From assembly GCA_002320285.1 (NCBI GenBank), contig DCKE01000005.1, positions 92,810-156,809 of the forward strand: a stretch of 64,000 bases of DNA, read 5' to 3'. Within the stretch, counting starts at the first letter, position 1. Each line of letters opens with the position of its first letter. The position numbers and the translations under genes are program-made. Positions 18,861 through 27,868 of the stretch are shown here, one piece after another. The notes under the pieces were generated by a model. It was given only the letters and a program-made list of their open reading frames with translations, was not told where the DNA came from and did not search any database. Source of the stretch: Flavobacteriaceae bacterium UBA1682 (GTDB lineage: Bacteria; Bacteroidota; Bacteroidia; Flavobacteriales; Flavobacteriaceae).

Positions 18861-19925
18861 ATGAAAAATAAAATAATTACAGGAATAGTATTGATCGCTG
18901 TTTTAGCGGGGATTGTTTTTATGTTAAACAAAAACAAAGCTCAAAACGCTGCTGAAACCGCTATAGTTGCAGAAAAGAATGCTACTGTTGCCGTACGTGT
19001 TGAGAGTGTAAAAAGTGAAGTTGTCGATGCGGTATATATCGCCAACGGAAATTTTATACCCGAACAAGAGTTAACCCTGTCAGCAGAAACTCCAGGACGC
19101 GTTGTTAAGGTATTGGTACAAGAAGGCTCGGTTGTAAAAGCCGGACAAACTCTTGCGATCGTCAATGGAGATCAGTTGAATGTCAACGTACAAAATGCAC
19201 AGGCCACTTACGCTACCGCACAAGCCGATGCAGCCCGTTTTGAAAGTGCTTATAAAACTGGTGGGGTAACCAAACAGCAATTGGATCAAATCAAACTTCA
19301 ATTGGAAAATGCCAAAGCCAATTTAAGATCGGCACAAATCACTGCAGGAGATGCCAATATCAAAGCTTCTATTAGTGGTATCATCAATAAAAAACACATA
19401 GAACCGGGAACTTTCGTTTCACCGGGAACACCGTTGTTTGAGTTGGTTAATGTCAGCAAATTAAAACTCAAGGTAAACGTTGATGAAAACCACGTGGCCG
19501 TTTTAAAAATAGGTGATGTCATCAAGGTAAAAGCCAGCGTTTTTCCAGACAAGGAATTCGAAGGTAAAATAACCTTCATCGCACCAAAGGCAGATGCGTC
19601 TTTAAACTTTCCGGTGGAAATGGTTATTCAAAACAATGCGAATAACGAGTTAAAAGCCGGTATGTATGGCTCAGCGATTTTCAATCCAAATGCCGACAGA
19701 ACAACACCTATACTTACCGTATCGAGAAATGCCTTTGTAGGTAGTGTTAGTTCCAACGAAATTTTCGTAATACAAGACAGCACAGCCCAATTGAGAAAAG
19801 TAATTTCAGGAAGAAACTTTGGTGACAAAGTAGAAATCCTAGAAGGCTTAAAAGCTGGTGAAACCGTTATTATCAGTGGACAAATCAACCTGATTGACAA
19901 AACTCCAGTAAACATCATTAAATAA
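18861..19925 (+). CDS. RND efflux periplasmic adaptor (membrane fusion protein)
   Basis: Periplasmic link between the RND permease and TolC. An N-terminal membrane anchor (IITGIVLIAVLAGIVFML) lacks a lipobox Cys, so it is held by an uncleaved signal anchor. The lipoyl/barrel-sandwich half GRVVKVLVQEGSVVKAGQ is followed by a short helical hairpin (about residues 105-150), the second lipoyl half (ASISGIINKKHIEPGTFVSPG), a beta-barrel and a membrane-proximal domain with GLKAGETVIISGQ at the end. 354 residues is standard for the HlyD/AcrA type. It begins 13 bases after the TolC gene and 18 bases before the permease. Confidence 0.94.
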   Translation: MKNKIITGIVLIAVLAGIVFMLNKNKAQNAAETAIVAEKNATVAVRVESVKSEVVDAVYIANGNFIPEQELTLSAETPGRVVKVLVQEGSVVKAGQTLAIVNGDQLNVNVQNAQATYATAQADAARFESAYKTGGVTKQQLDQIKLQLENAKANLRSAQITAGDANIKASISGIINKKHIEPGTFVSPGTPLFELVNVSKLKLKVNVDENHVAVLKIGDVIKVKASVFPDKEFEGKITFIAPKADASLNFPVEMVIQNNANNELKAGMYGSAIFNPNADRTTPILTVSRNAFVGSVSSNEIFVIQDSTAQLRKVISGRNFGDKVEILEGLKAGETVIISGQINLIDKTPVNIIK

Positions 19926-19943
19926 GATCCAACAGCTGACAAA

Positions 19944-22900
19944 ATGAAAATATCCGAAATATCCATAAAACGCCCGAGTATCATTATTGTACTCTTTATC
20001 ATCTTGATGCTGGGCGGTATATTTAGTTACAAAAACCTGAGCTACGAATTGGTTCCTAAATTCGAAGTAAACGTGGTAACTATTTCAACAGTCTATCCGG
20101 GAGCTTCGCCTTCCGAGATCGAAAATACGGTAACCAAAAAAATCGAAGATGCGGTATCTTCTTTGGAAAATGTAAAAAAGATTGAGGCAAAATCATACGA
20201 AAGTTTATCTGTTGTGATTATTACTTTAATCCCCGAAGCAGATGTGGATTACTCTTTAAACGACGCTCAAAGAAAGATCAATGCTATCTTAAAAGATTTA
20301 CCAGACGATGTAGATCCTCCATCATTAAATAAGTTCTCTTTAAGTGATTTACCTGTAATGACCCTAGGTGTTACCAGTAATCTTGATGAAAAGGAATTGT
20401 ATGATTTATTAGATAAAAAAATCCAACCGATTTTCTCCCGAATAAACGGTGTTGCTCAGGTCAATCTAATTGGTGGACAAGAACGTGAAATTCAGGTAAG
20501 CCTCGATCCTAAAAAAATCGAAGGTTACGGACTAAGTGTTCCGGCGATTCAACAAATGATTTTGGCTTCTAACTTGGATTTCCCAACGGGGAACGTCAAA
20601 ACTAGAGACAAGCAGACCTTGATTCGTCTATCGGGTAAATACAAAAATGTTGAAGAATTAAGAAACTTAGTCATCAGCTCTCAAAACGGCATTCAAGTTC
20701 GCTTGGCCGATGTCGCCGATGTACAAGACGGTCAGAAAGAAGTTGAAAAGATTGCGCGTTTAAATCAAAAGAACACCATTTTACTTCAGGTAATCAAACA
20801 ATCCGATGCCAATGCAGTATCTGTAAGTCAATTGGTTAAAAACACTATTGAAACCGTACAAAACGATTATAAAGATCAAAAAATCGAAGTGACCATTGCC
20901 AACGATTCGAGTGACTTTACTTTAGAAGCGGCAAACTCGGTGATGTTTGACTTGTTCTTGGCTATTGTTTTGGTCGCTTTTGTAATGTTGTTTTTCTTAC
21001 ACAGTTTGCGAAATGCAGTGATTGTAATGATCGCTATTCCGCTTTCTTTGATCGCTACTTTTATCGGTATTTACCTGATGGGATATACCTTAAACTTAAT
21101 GAGTTTATTGGGACTTTCATTGGTAGTAGGTATTTTGGTCGATGATGCGATTGTGGTTATCGAAAACATTCACCGCCATATGGAGATGGGAAAAAACAAA
21201 GTTCGTGCAGCCTATGATGGAGCGTCGGAAATTGGATTTACCGTAACGGCTATTACGTTGGTAATTGTAGTTGTATTTTTACCAATCGCGATGAGTACCG
21301 GTTTGGTTGCCAACATTATCACACAGTTTTGTGTGACGGTTATTATCGCTACCCTATTGTCTTTATTAGTATCCTTTACCATAGTGCCTTGGTTGTTTTC
21401 AAGATTTGGTAAAATCGAACACATCAATTCACACAGTTTTATCGGTAAAATCTTAAACGGTTTTGAGCGTGGTCTAGAGAAATTCACTCATTTTATTTCC
21501 AACCTTTTGGTTTGGGGACTCAAGAGCCGAATCAATAAAATTACGACCTTAGTAATCGTTATTGTCATGTTTGTAGCTTCTGTGTCGCTATTACCTTTAG
21601 GATTTGTTGGAGATGAATTTTTCCCTAAGACCGATAAAGGAGAGTTTTTGGTACAAATCGAAATGGAAAAAGACGCCTCTGTAGAAAACACCAACTTTAT
21701 GACTCAAAAAGCCGAAGACTTTTTGCGTACTAAAAAAGAGGTGGTTACGATGATTACTACAGTAGGTCAAACTAGTGAGGGTATGGGAGGTACACAGGCT
21801 ACCAAATACAAATCGGAAATTTCTGTAATTCTTACTGACAAATCGGAACGTAGTGAAAGTTCCTTTATCTATGCGGCGCGCTTAAAAAGAGAGTTGGAAA
21901 GAGAATTGGTTGGAGCCAAAGTAAAAACCGTTCCGGTAGGACTAATGGGTGCAGAAGATGCGCCATTGGCTTTAACGGTAACTGGAGCCAATATGGAAGA
22001 TGCTATGGAATTTGCTTTACAAGCGGCAGACCAATTGAGAAAAATTCCAGGATCCTCAGATATCAAGTTGACGTCTGAAGATGGAAATCCAGAGATTAAC
22101 GTATTGGTTGATCGTGATAAAATGGCGGCATTGGGATTAAACCTACAAACCGTAGGTATGACGATGCAAACCGCTTTTAGTGGAAACACCGACGGTAAAT
22201 TTAGAGCTGGAGAATATGAGTACGATATCAACATCCGTTTTCAAGAGTTCTCTAGAACGAATATCGACGATGTAAAAGCGATCAAATTCACCAACGCCGC
22301 TGGTCAGAATATCAAATTAGAACAGTTTGCCGATGTCACTTATGGATCAGGACCAACCTTATTGGAACGTTTAGACAAAAGTCCTTCCGTAACCATTCAG
22401 GCGCAAACCATCGGTCGTCCGACGGGTACCATTGCAGCGGATTGGGAAAAACAATTTTCGCAGTTAGAGAAAAAAGCTGGTGTTGGTTATAAATGGGGTG
22501 GAGAAATGGAAAACCAATCTGAAGGTTTTGGTACTTTGGGAATTGCCTTACTTGCGGCTATTATCTTGGTTTACTTAGTAATGGTTGCCCTATACGACAG
22601 TTTTGCAACACCGTTTATCGTAATCTTTTCGGTACCGCTTTCGTTTATTGGAGCTATTCTAGCGATGGGTTTAACCAATACCTCCTTAAATATATTTACT
22701 ATACTTGGTATTATCATGTTGATTGGTTTGGTGTGTAAGAATGCGATTTTATTAGTCGATTTTGCCAATCACCGTAAAGAAGCGGGAGACAATACTCACG
22801 ATGCCTTAGTAGCGGCGAATCACGCTCGTTTACGTCCAATTTTGATGACTACTATTGCGATGGTTATCGGTATGATTCCGATTGCTTTAGCCAAAGGTGC

Positions 22901-23117
22901 GGGTGCTGAGATGAACAACGGATTGGCGATCGTTATTATCGGTGGATTATTATCATCCCTTTTCTTAACCTTGGTGATCGTACCGGTAATCTACTCGATA
23001 TTTGATAGTATTGCCCGACGTCTTGGTAAACATGAAAAAGTAAAATATGCGGAATTAATGACAGAAGATTATGTGCCAGACGAAACCTTTGTGGATGAGT
23101 TTGCCGCTAAAAAATAA
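19944..23117 (+). CDS. RND-family efflux permease (AcrB/MexB-like, HAE1 type)
   Basis: Inner-membrane, proton-driven drug exporter. The N-terminus SEISIKRPSIIIVLFIILMLGG is the typical first helix. Twelve membrane helices are arranged in two halves, each with a large periplasmic loop. The proton-relay helix 4 carries the essential Asp pair in VVGILVDDAIVVIENIHRH. The helix-10/11 region shows GLVCKNAILLVDFANHR with Lys. 1057 residues is the usual length. The substrate is unknown. Metal-exporter (CusA-type) Met residues were not evident, which favours a drug/organic exporter. It is the last gene of the operon and is followed by a strong terminator. Confidence 0.95.
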   Translation: MKISEISIKRPSIIIVLFIILMLGGIFSYKNLSYELVPKFEVNVVTISTVYPGASPSEIENTVTKKIEDAVSSLENVKKIEAKSYESLSVVIITLIPEADVDYSLNDAQRKINAILKDLPDDVDPPSLNKFSLSDLPVMTLGVTSNLDEKELYDLLDKKIQPIFSRINGVAQVNLIGGQEREIQVSLDPKKIEGYGLSVPAIQQMILASNLDFPTGNVKTRDKQTLIRLSGKYKNVEELRNLVISSQNGIQVRLADVADVQDGQKEVEKIARLNQKNTILLQVIKQSDANAVSVSQLVKNTIETVQNDYKDQKIEVTIANDSSDFTLEAANSVMFDLFLAIVLVAFVMLFFLHSLRNAVIVMIAIPLSLIATFIGIYLMGYTLNLMSLLGLSLVVGILVDDAIVVIENIHRHMEMGKNKVRAAYDGASEIGFTVTAITLVIVVVFLPIAMSTGLVANIITQFCVTVIIATLLSLLVSFTIVPWLFSRFGKIEHINSHSFIGKILNGFERGLEKFTHFISNLLVWGLKSRINKITTLVIVIVMFVASVSLLPLGFVGDEFFPKTDKGEFLVQIEMEKDASVENTNFMTQKAEDFLRTKKEVVTMITTVGQTSEGMGGTQATKYKSEISVILTDKSERSESSFIYAARLKRELERELVGAKVKTVPVGLMGAEDAPLALTVTGANMEDAMEFALQAADQLRKIPGSSDIKLTSEDGNPEINVLVDRDKMAALGLNLQTVGMTMQTAFSGNTDGKFRAGEYEYDINIRFQEFSRTNIDDVKAIKFTNAAGQNIKLEQFADVTYGSGPTLLERLDKSPSVTIQAQTIGRPTGTIAADWEKQFSQLEKKAGVGYKWGGEMENQSEGFGTLGIALLAAIILVYLVMVALYDSFATPFIVIFSVPLSFIGAILAMGLTNTSLNIFTILGIIMLIGLVCKNAILLVDFANHRKEAGDNTHDALVAANHARLRPILMTTIAMVIGMIPIALAKGAGAEMNNGLAIVIIGGLLSSLFLTLVIVPVIYSIFDSIARRLGKHEKVKYAELMTEDYVPDETFVDEFAAKK

Positions 23118-23148
23118 GATGATTTTAGGTTAATTGTTATTGTCCGAA

Positions 23149-23180
23149 AACGGGCGACTCTTGTGAGTCGCCCGTTTTTT
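23149..23180 (+). terminator. Terminator of the efflux operon
   Basis: Perfect 12-bp stem AACGGGCGACTC / GAGTCGCCCGTT around a TTGT loop, followed by six T bases, 31 bases after the permease stop. Confidence 0.9.
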
Positions 23181-23530
23181 AGTTCTAGTCCCAAGAGTGG
23201 GGCTTTTATACCATCACAAGTAAACCGATTGCACCCTAGCCTATATCATTAACGAGCATTTTTCTCAGTGAAATGAGAGCGATACTCCACATCATTTTAT
23301 TCTGTTTTTCACAAAGAAAAACCTATCAAATAATCCGTAATAGTCGTTGCGGGAATTTTTTTAACAGTATTAACTTTACGTTTTGCTTATTGCTATCAAA
23401 CTCAACAAAACCCTAAGAAAAAAATTATTGTATCATTCGCTCAAAAGTCTAGCAGCACTATTGCATACGGTCAGCCGCAGCACGAGCTATTAAACTCTAG
23501 AGTAGAAATAGGCCCCTTATCTGCTAGGCT
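23181..23530. other. Gene-less region after the efflux operon
   Basis: No open frame of useful length, RNA gene or clear repeat. The base composition is less AT-skewed than other intergenic stretches, which fits decayed coding sequence continuing into the barrel remnant downstream. Confidence 0.35.
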
Positions 23531-23539
23531 TAGGCGTTA

Positions 23540-23716
23540 ACTATGAATGAATGAATGGGTACTGATCGACCAATTAAGCGTTCAAGCAGCAGCGAATTAC
23601 GGTTATTCTTTTTATTTTAATTCGGACAATGTGAAATCAATCTTATCGATGGCATTAGTAGCAATGAAAATTCAACTATCCTTAACCTAAATATAAAAAT
23701 CGGTTATACCCTGTAA
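23540..23716 (+). pseudogene. Probable remnant of an outer-membrane beta-barrel gene
   Basis: Two overlapping frames carry barrel-like text. One reads NYGYSFYFNSDN; after a stop-containing shift another ends in NLNIKIGYTL then TAA. Terminal strands of the form IKIGYTL are common at the C-terminus of Bacteroidota outer-membrane barrels. No intact start or body remains. The frameshift and the stops point to a decayed gene. An alternative is chance resemblance; a 47-codon frame from 23549 is too short to call a gene. Confidence 0.35.
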
Positions 23717-23738
23717 ACGGGCTATGACCACCCAAAAA

Positions 23739-24929
23739 CTAAAAAGAACCTCCTGCTCCGCCACCACTAAATCCACCTCCGCCAAAATTCGACGACGATT
23801 CCTGATTGACCTCGGGTTTTAAACCCAAATGAGCGGTAACAATCAGTGCTTCGGCATTGATAAAAGTAGGATCATCGTTCAGTTGATCGACTTCAAAGGT
23901 TAAACCCGTTTGTCTGTGCTTTAATTTGGCAATTATCCATAGTGTACAGCCAAATAATAAAGCACCGCTTAGGGTTAACCACCAAGCTGTACTTAGGAAA
24001 TTAGTCAATCCAATAAGATTATAAAAAGAATAAAACAGCGTGGCTATACCAATCCATAACCACCCTTTATCGCGAACTTTGATCGAGCGATAGATATAAA
24101 TTAGTGGCACTATAAAAGTGAATAGCCAATAGCAGTAGGACAATACATTGTCCAATAAGCCAAAATCGATACTGTCACTGTTGCTAAAATAATAAGAAAA
24201 ATAATTAATCGCCCAGATATTTCCCGATAAGTAAAACAATATATAACTATAATATATCACGGTTTGCACCAACTTAAAATAATATAAGGTCTTGATCCTA
24301 TGCTTTTTTATATAAATAAAACCAAACAGCAGCAATACGGCAAACAGCATCATAACTAAAGGAGCTATAACCCATTTTGCTTCGACCAACCAATACCCCA
24401 CACTTAATGTCAGACTGATACAAGCTGCTAAGGCAGACAATATGTTTAAATATCTGATGGCGCAAAATGTCGTCAATACAGCAATTCCCAATATCGAATA
24501 CCAAATCAGCCAAATCTCCCTCACTCCTATCGCATCAAATACGAAAAACAAACCCGTAACAAAAGCCAACTGACCGCTAAATAGAAAAGCATCATCCAAG
24601 CCGTAACCGTAGTAGTTTTTTGCGCGAATCATCCATTCCAAAGCTGCAAAACACACCCCTGCAAATACAAAAGCAACAAAGCCAAAACTCGATGCTGAAT
24701 TCATGGAGATCGCAAAAAGCGATAGAAACCCACAAATCGAAGCGCATAATATCAGGCCTACTAAAAACAAACCCAAGCGAATTAATAAACTATTTTGTGT
24801 TTTTAGTCCTGCCAACTGACCGTCTATTAGTATAAACTGATCGGAATTGATAAAACCTCCTTCTTTTAAATTGCGAGCCTCTTCCAATAAAAAAGTTTGC
24901 TCTAAACGGGTTTTACTATAAGCGAACAT
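23739..24929 (-). CDS. Polytopic membrane protein with Gly-rich tail (DUF2157-like)
   Basis: Not assigned a function. A 396-residue protein with a short soluble N-terminus (FINSDQFILIDGQLAG), about ten membrane segments, and an acidic loop near the end (LTFEVDQLNDDPTFINAEA). It closes with the glycine-rich tail NFGGGGFSGGGAGGSF. The layout, a roughly 45-residue helical head before a membrane domain, resembles DUF2157 proteins and matches its upstream neighbour. Its start overlaps that neighbour's stop by 14 bases, so the pair is translationally coupled. The Gly/Ser/Phe tail recalls the ends of TPM-domain proteins, but no TPM domain is present. Confidence 0.7.
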   Translation of the reverse strand: MFAYSKTRLEQTFLLEEARNLKEGGFINSDQFILIDGQLAGLKTQNSLLIRLGLFLVGLILCASICGFLSLFAISMNSASSFGFVAFVFAGVCFAALEWMIRAKNYYGYGLDDAFLFSGQLAFVTGLFFVFDAIGVREIWLIWYSILGIAVLTTFCAIRYLNILSALAACISLTLSVGYWLVEAKWVIAPLVMMLFAVLLLFGFIYIKKHRIKTLYYFKLVQTVIYYSYILFYLSGNIWAINYFSYYFSNSDSIDFGLLDNVLSYCYWLFTFIVPLIYIYRSIKVRDKGWLWIGIATLFYSFYNLIGLTNFLSTAWWLTLSGALLFGCTLWIIAKLKHRQTGLTFEVDQLNDDPTFINAEALIVTAHLGLKPEVNQESSSNFGGGGFSGGGAGGSF

Positions 24930-25914
24930 CAGCAGTTTTTTTATTAAAATTCTTAATTAACTTGATAAACAAAACGATTAGCCCGATAAAGTATATCGGT
25001 GAGATCGTAATTAATCCTTCAAATACATCACTTAATATATCGGCCCAATCAATGATTCGAACTGCAAATACCGTAAAACCGATATAGGCATATAAGACCG
25101 TGCAAACAAAAAGTGTAATAGAAGTATTCTGATAAGAAGCCTTATAAAAATACCAGGACGACAGCATCAATGGAATGATATACCAAAGTCCGTCTTCTTG
25201 AAACAAATTACTTAAAACCGCCAAACTAATCAGGTGTAGAGCAAACGTCAGGTAGATAAAATTAAAGTGCTTTTTTAACGCTACTTTTGACGCATACAAG
25301 GTCCAAACTACCAACAGTATCCCCAATAATATTGCCAAGTTGCTCAAACTGCTATTGTCGTAAAAATCATTGTGAAGTAAGGCCTGTGGAGAAACACTTA
25401 ATCCGATATAGGCCGCTAAACCAGTTATCCCTATCGATAGGGCACTTTTATTATCGAAATAATAGGCACTTGCCAAACAGATCAGCGTGGGAATTACTGT
25501 GGCTAGTCCGTAATGAGTTCCGAATGTATTGTACTGAAACTGTAAATACCCAATAAAAATACAAGTCAACGACACCGCCAGTAATACAACATAGTCGTAG
25601 ACCGGGTTTTTAAATGATGTTTCTCCACGCTGAAACCCATCACTTTTTTTAAACGAAAAATAAAAACACCCTGCCGTAATCACCAACAACAATCCCAGGA
25701 CAGCGACGTGTCCAATTGTATCGATATGATCGTAGATCAACAAACCAATTCCAGTAGTAAACAGTAAAACACCGATATAAAGTAAAGTTTTTAACTCCGT
25801 ATGTACCGAGAATAGATCGCGCTTGCGGTATGCTTCTACCCGGTCAAACTGCTTGTCTGTAATTAGATGCTGTTCTAATAATTTTCGACTGTATGCGGTT
25901 TTATAATTCTCCAT
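24916..25914 (-). CDS. DUF2157-like membrane protein
   Basis: Membrane protein of unknown role, 332 residues from the chosen start. The N-terminal cytoplasmic helix pair (YSRKLLEQHLITDKQFDRVE) and the following LLYIGVLLFTTGIGLLIYDHI match the DUF2157 pattern. About nine to ten transmembrane helices follow, and the C-terminus is basic (KLIKNFNKKTADVRL). The frame extends six codons upstream, but the Met in MENYKTAYS begins the conserved part. Encoded immediately before, and overlapping, a second protein of the same architecture, which suggests a hetero-complex. Confidence 0.75.
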   Translation of the reverse strand: MENYKTAYSRKLLEQHLITDKQFDRVEAYRKRDLFSVHTELKTLLYIGVLLFTTGIGLLIYDHIDTIGHVAVLGLLLVITAGCFYFSFKKSDGFQRGETSFKNPVYDYVVLLAVSLTCIFIGYLQFQYNTFGTHYGLATVIPTLICLASAYYFDNKSALSIGITGLAAYIGLSVSPQALLHNDFYDNSSLSNLAILLGILLVVWTLYASKVALKKHFNFIYLTFALHLISLAVLSNLFQEDGLWYIIPLMLSSWYFYKASYQNTSITLFVCTVLYAYIGFTVFAVRIIDWADILSDVFEGLITISPIYFIGLIVLFIKLIKNFNKKTADVRL

Positions 25915-26043
25915 AACGATTTTTAATAGCAATCAAATGTAAACTTTTATTCCGAATACCTTATTACATGCTGAATTTTATCAATTGTTTGTTTCTAAAA
26001 CTACCTTATTAACTAATATACTAAAAAAAAATGATTTAAGCAA

Positions 26044-26072
26044 AGAGCCCAAATGATTGTCATTTGGGCTCT
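26044..26072 (-). terminator. Hairpin past the aldo/keto reductase gene
   Basis: Perfect 13-bp stem AGAGCCCAAATGA / TCATTTGGGCTCT with a TTG loop. T runs are weak on both sides, so termination may be partial. It lies 29 bases past the reductase stop. Confidence 0.6.
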
Positions 26073-26101
26073 AGGTTAATTAAGAATTCAATACTAACTA
26101 A

Positions 26102-27046
26102 TTATTCATCATACACATTGGAATAGGTGTTTCCTGGAACATCAAAAAACTTAGCATCAACATATCTATAATGTCTGTCCAAAGCATTTATTTTTTTGAT
26201 ATCTTCCTCGCTTAACCTACATAGTGCGCTATCTAAGTTTTGTTTTAAACGGTCTGCATTAGTTGATTTTGGAATCACTGCTGTACCCCTTTGAACCTGC
26301 CAAGCTATTAAAACCTGCGCGGTAGTACATCCGTTCGCTTTTGCAATTTCTGCAATAACTTCATTGTTCAATAAACTCGGTTCGTCGGCTTTTTTCATGC
26401 CTGCCGCACGATCGCCTGATCCCAACGGGGAATACCCCGTTAGTATAATCTGATTTTCCTTCGCAAATTGAACTAATTCATTTTGCTGCAAAAAAGGATG
26501 TAATTCTACTTGATTTACTTCGGGTTTGATCGTCGCTTTACTTAATAAATCTTTTAATTTCTTTATACTAAAGTTCGATACCCCAATATGTTTGGTCAAT
26601 CCCAATTTCACAGCCTCCTCCATTTTTGTCCAAGTCTCTATAATGGGTACCTCTTCAAGAGATAAAAAATCCTCACTCGACTGCGGTTGAACGCCATGTT
26701 TAAAAGCAACAGGCCAATGTATGAGATACAAGTCTAAATACTCCAGTTGAAGATCGCTGAGTGTTTTCTTTAAAGCGTCAATCACATATTGCGATTGATG
26801 GGAATCATTCCACAATTTACTGGTTATCCACAAATCCTCTCTTTTTACAACACCTTCTTGGAACAATTCTGCTAATGCAACACCTATTTCGGTTTCATTA
26901 CCATAAACCGCTGCACAGTCAATATGTCTGTATCCATTTATTATCGCTGTCTTTACAGCTTGTCCAACTTCGCCCGGATTTGATTTCCACGTTCCTAACC
27001 CAATAGCCGGCATCAAATCTCCATTATTAAATTTTAATTGCTTCAT
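26102..27046 (-). CDS. Aldo/keto reductase
   Basis: NADPH-dependent reductase of aldehydes or ketones in the cytoplasm. The TIM-barrel AKR signatures are all visible: GLGTWKSNPGEV, the catalytic Asp/Tyr in HIDCAAVYGNE, Lys in WITSKLWN, His in DLYLIHWPV, GVSNFS, and the C-terminal cofactor segment AVIPKSTNADRLKQN. It is close to the AKR subgroup containing plant/animal alcohol dehydrogenase (NADP+) types. The Met three residues inside the longest frame is the natural start (MKQLKFNNG), giving 314 residues. The substrate cannot be set. It stands alone, with a possible terminator behind it. Confidence 0.93.
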   Translation of the reverse strand: MKQLKFNNGDLMPAIGLGTWKSNPGEVGQAVKTAIINGYRHIDCAAVYGNETEIGVALAELFQEGVVKREDLWITSKLWNDSHQSQYVIDALKKTLSDLQLEYLDLYLIHWPVAFKHGVQPQSSEDFLSLEEVPIIETWTKMEEAVKLGLTKHIGVSNFSIKKLKDLLSKATIKPEVNQVELHPFLQQNELVQFAKENQIILTGYSPLGSGDRAAGMKKADEPSLLNNEVIAEIAKANGCTTAQVLIAWQVQRGTAVIPKSTNADRLKQNLDSALCRLSEEDIKKINALDRHYRYVDAKFFDVPGNTYSNVYDE

Positions 27047-27222
27047 TTTAATCATATTAAGGTTTAAAAAACATCCTCCCTAAATTACAAAATTTCTGCC
27101 GATACTCGCTATTATTTAAATAATCCTTAACTATCAGCAAGCTGATAATCGAGTAGTCCTATTAGAACCGATATAGACGTGTAGGCGTTTTTTACATAAG
27201 CCTCAATAAATATTAATCTCTA

Positions 27223-27603
27223 TCAATCAGCACAGGTTGGGCATAAACCCGCAAGGGTAAAACTCATCTCCGTTACCTGATAATGAGCTGGCAATTTATA
27301 TACTGGAATGACCTGCTCTAAACAAGTTACTTCTAAACATTTCTGACAACTGAAATGCAAGTGATCGTGATGATGAACCTCATCACAATTATGGCATTTT
27401 GCATATTTTACAACACCATCCAGGTTAACTATTTTATGAACCAAATCTTCGGTAACCAATCGATCTAATACACGATAAATAGTTACCCGATCGCATAGAT
27501 CCCCAACTTTCATCTGTATTTCAGCATGAGATAAAGCAATCTTAGACCGATTGATCAACTCTAAAATAGTAGTACGTGCCAGAGTATTTCTTGTTTTTTT
27601 CAT
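27223..27603 (-). CDS. Fur-family metalloregulator
   Basis: Small Fur/Zur-type repressor of 126 residues. The winged-helix N-terminus shows LSHAEIQMKVGDLCDRVTIYRVLDRL with the usual TIYR recognition motif. The C-terminal dimer domain carries the His cluster EVHHHDHLHF and the structural zinc pairs CQKC and CPTC. An additional pair, CHNC, precedes the His cluster and is unusual. The metal (zinc, iron or other) cannot be decided. It is divergent from two outer-membrane barrel genes, which fits control of metal-uptake receptors. The intervening DNA has clustered ACTGTTC half-sites. Confidence 0.88.
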   Translation of the reverse strand: MKKTRNTLARTTILELINRSKIALSHAEIQMKVGDLCDRVTIYRVLDRLVTEDLVHKIVNLDGVVKYAKCHNCDEVHHHDHLHFSCQKCLEVTCLEQVIPVYKLPAHYQVTEMSFTLAGLCPTCAD

Positions 27604-27721
27604 TTTCCTTAAAAATTATTAATGCAGCCATACCCGTTTTATACAAAAAATCTTCACTGCAATTAATTTACGTAAAATTATTGAAAATTACGGTACAAAT
27701 ACAAAACATCATAAACACTTG

Positions 27722-27771
27722 AAACTGTTCATTAATATAAAACTGTTGTTCGATATTGAACAGTACAGTTC
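27722..27771. promoter_or_regulatory. Clustered ACTGTTC half-sites, candidate Fur-family operator
   Basis: AACTGTTC (27723) and AACTGTTG (27741) are direct copies, followed by the inverted copy GAACAGT (27758). TGTTCGATATTGAACA (27747-27762) is palindromic except for one pair, and GAACAGTACAGTTC (27758-27771) is nearly so. The cluster lies between the divergent regulator and receptor genes. Confidence 0.5.
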
Positions 27772-27868
27772 AAAAAAACAACATAACTGCTTAAAAAGCA
27801 AATACTTAATACCAGATAATTTCATGGCATAAAAATTTCAATAGTACATACAAACCAATAAGCATGTT

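Noticed and set aside
23549..23692. 47-codon frame as an intact small gene
   Set aside because: More simply explained as a piece of the decayed barrel gene; no ribosome or promoter signal.
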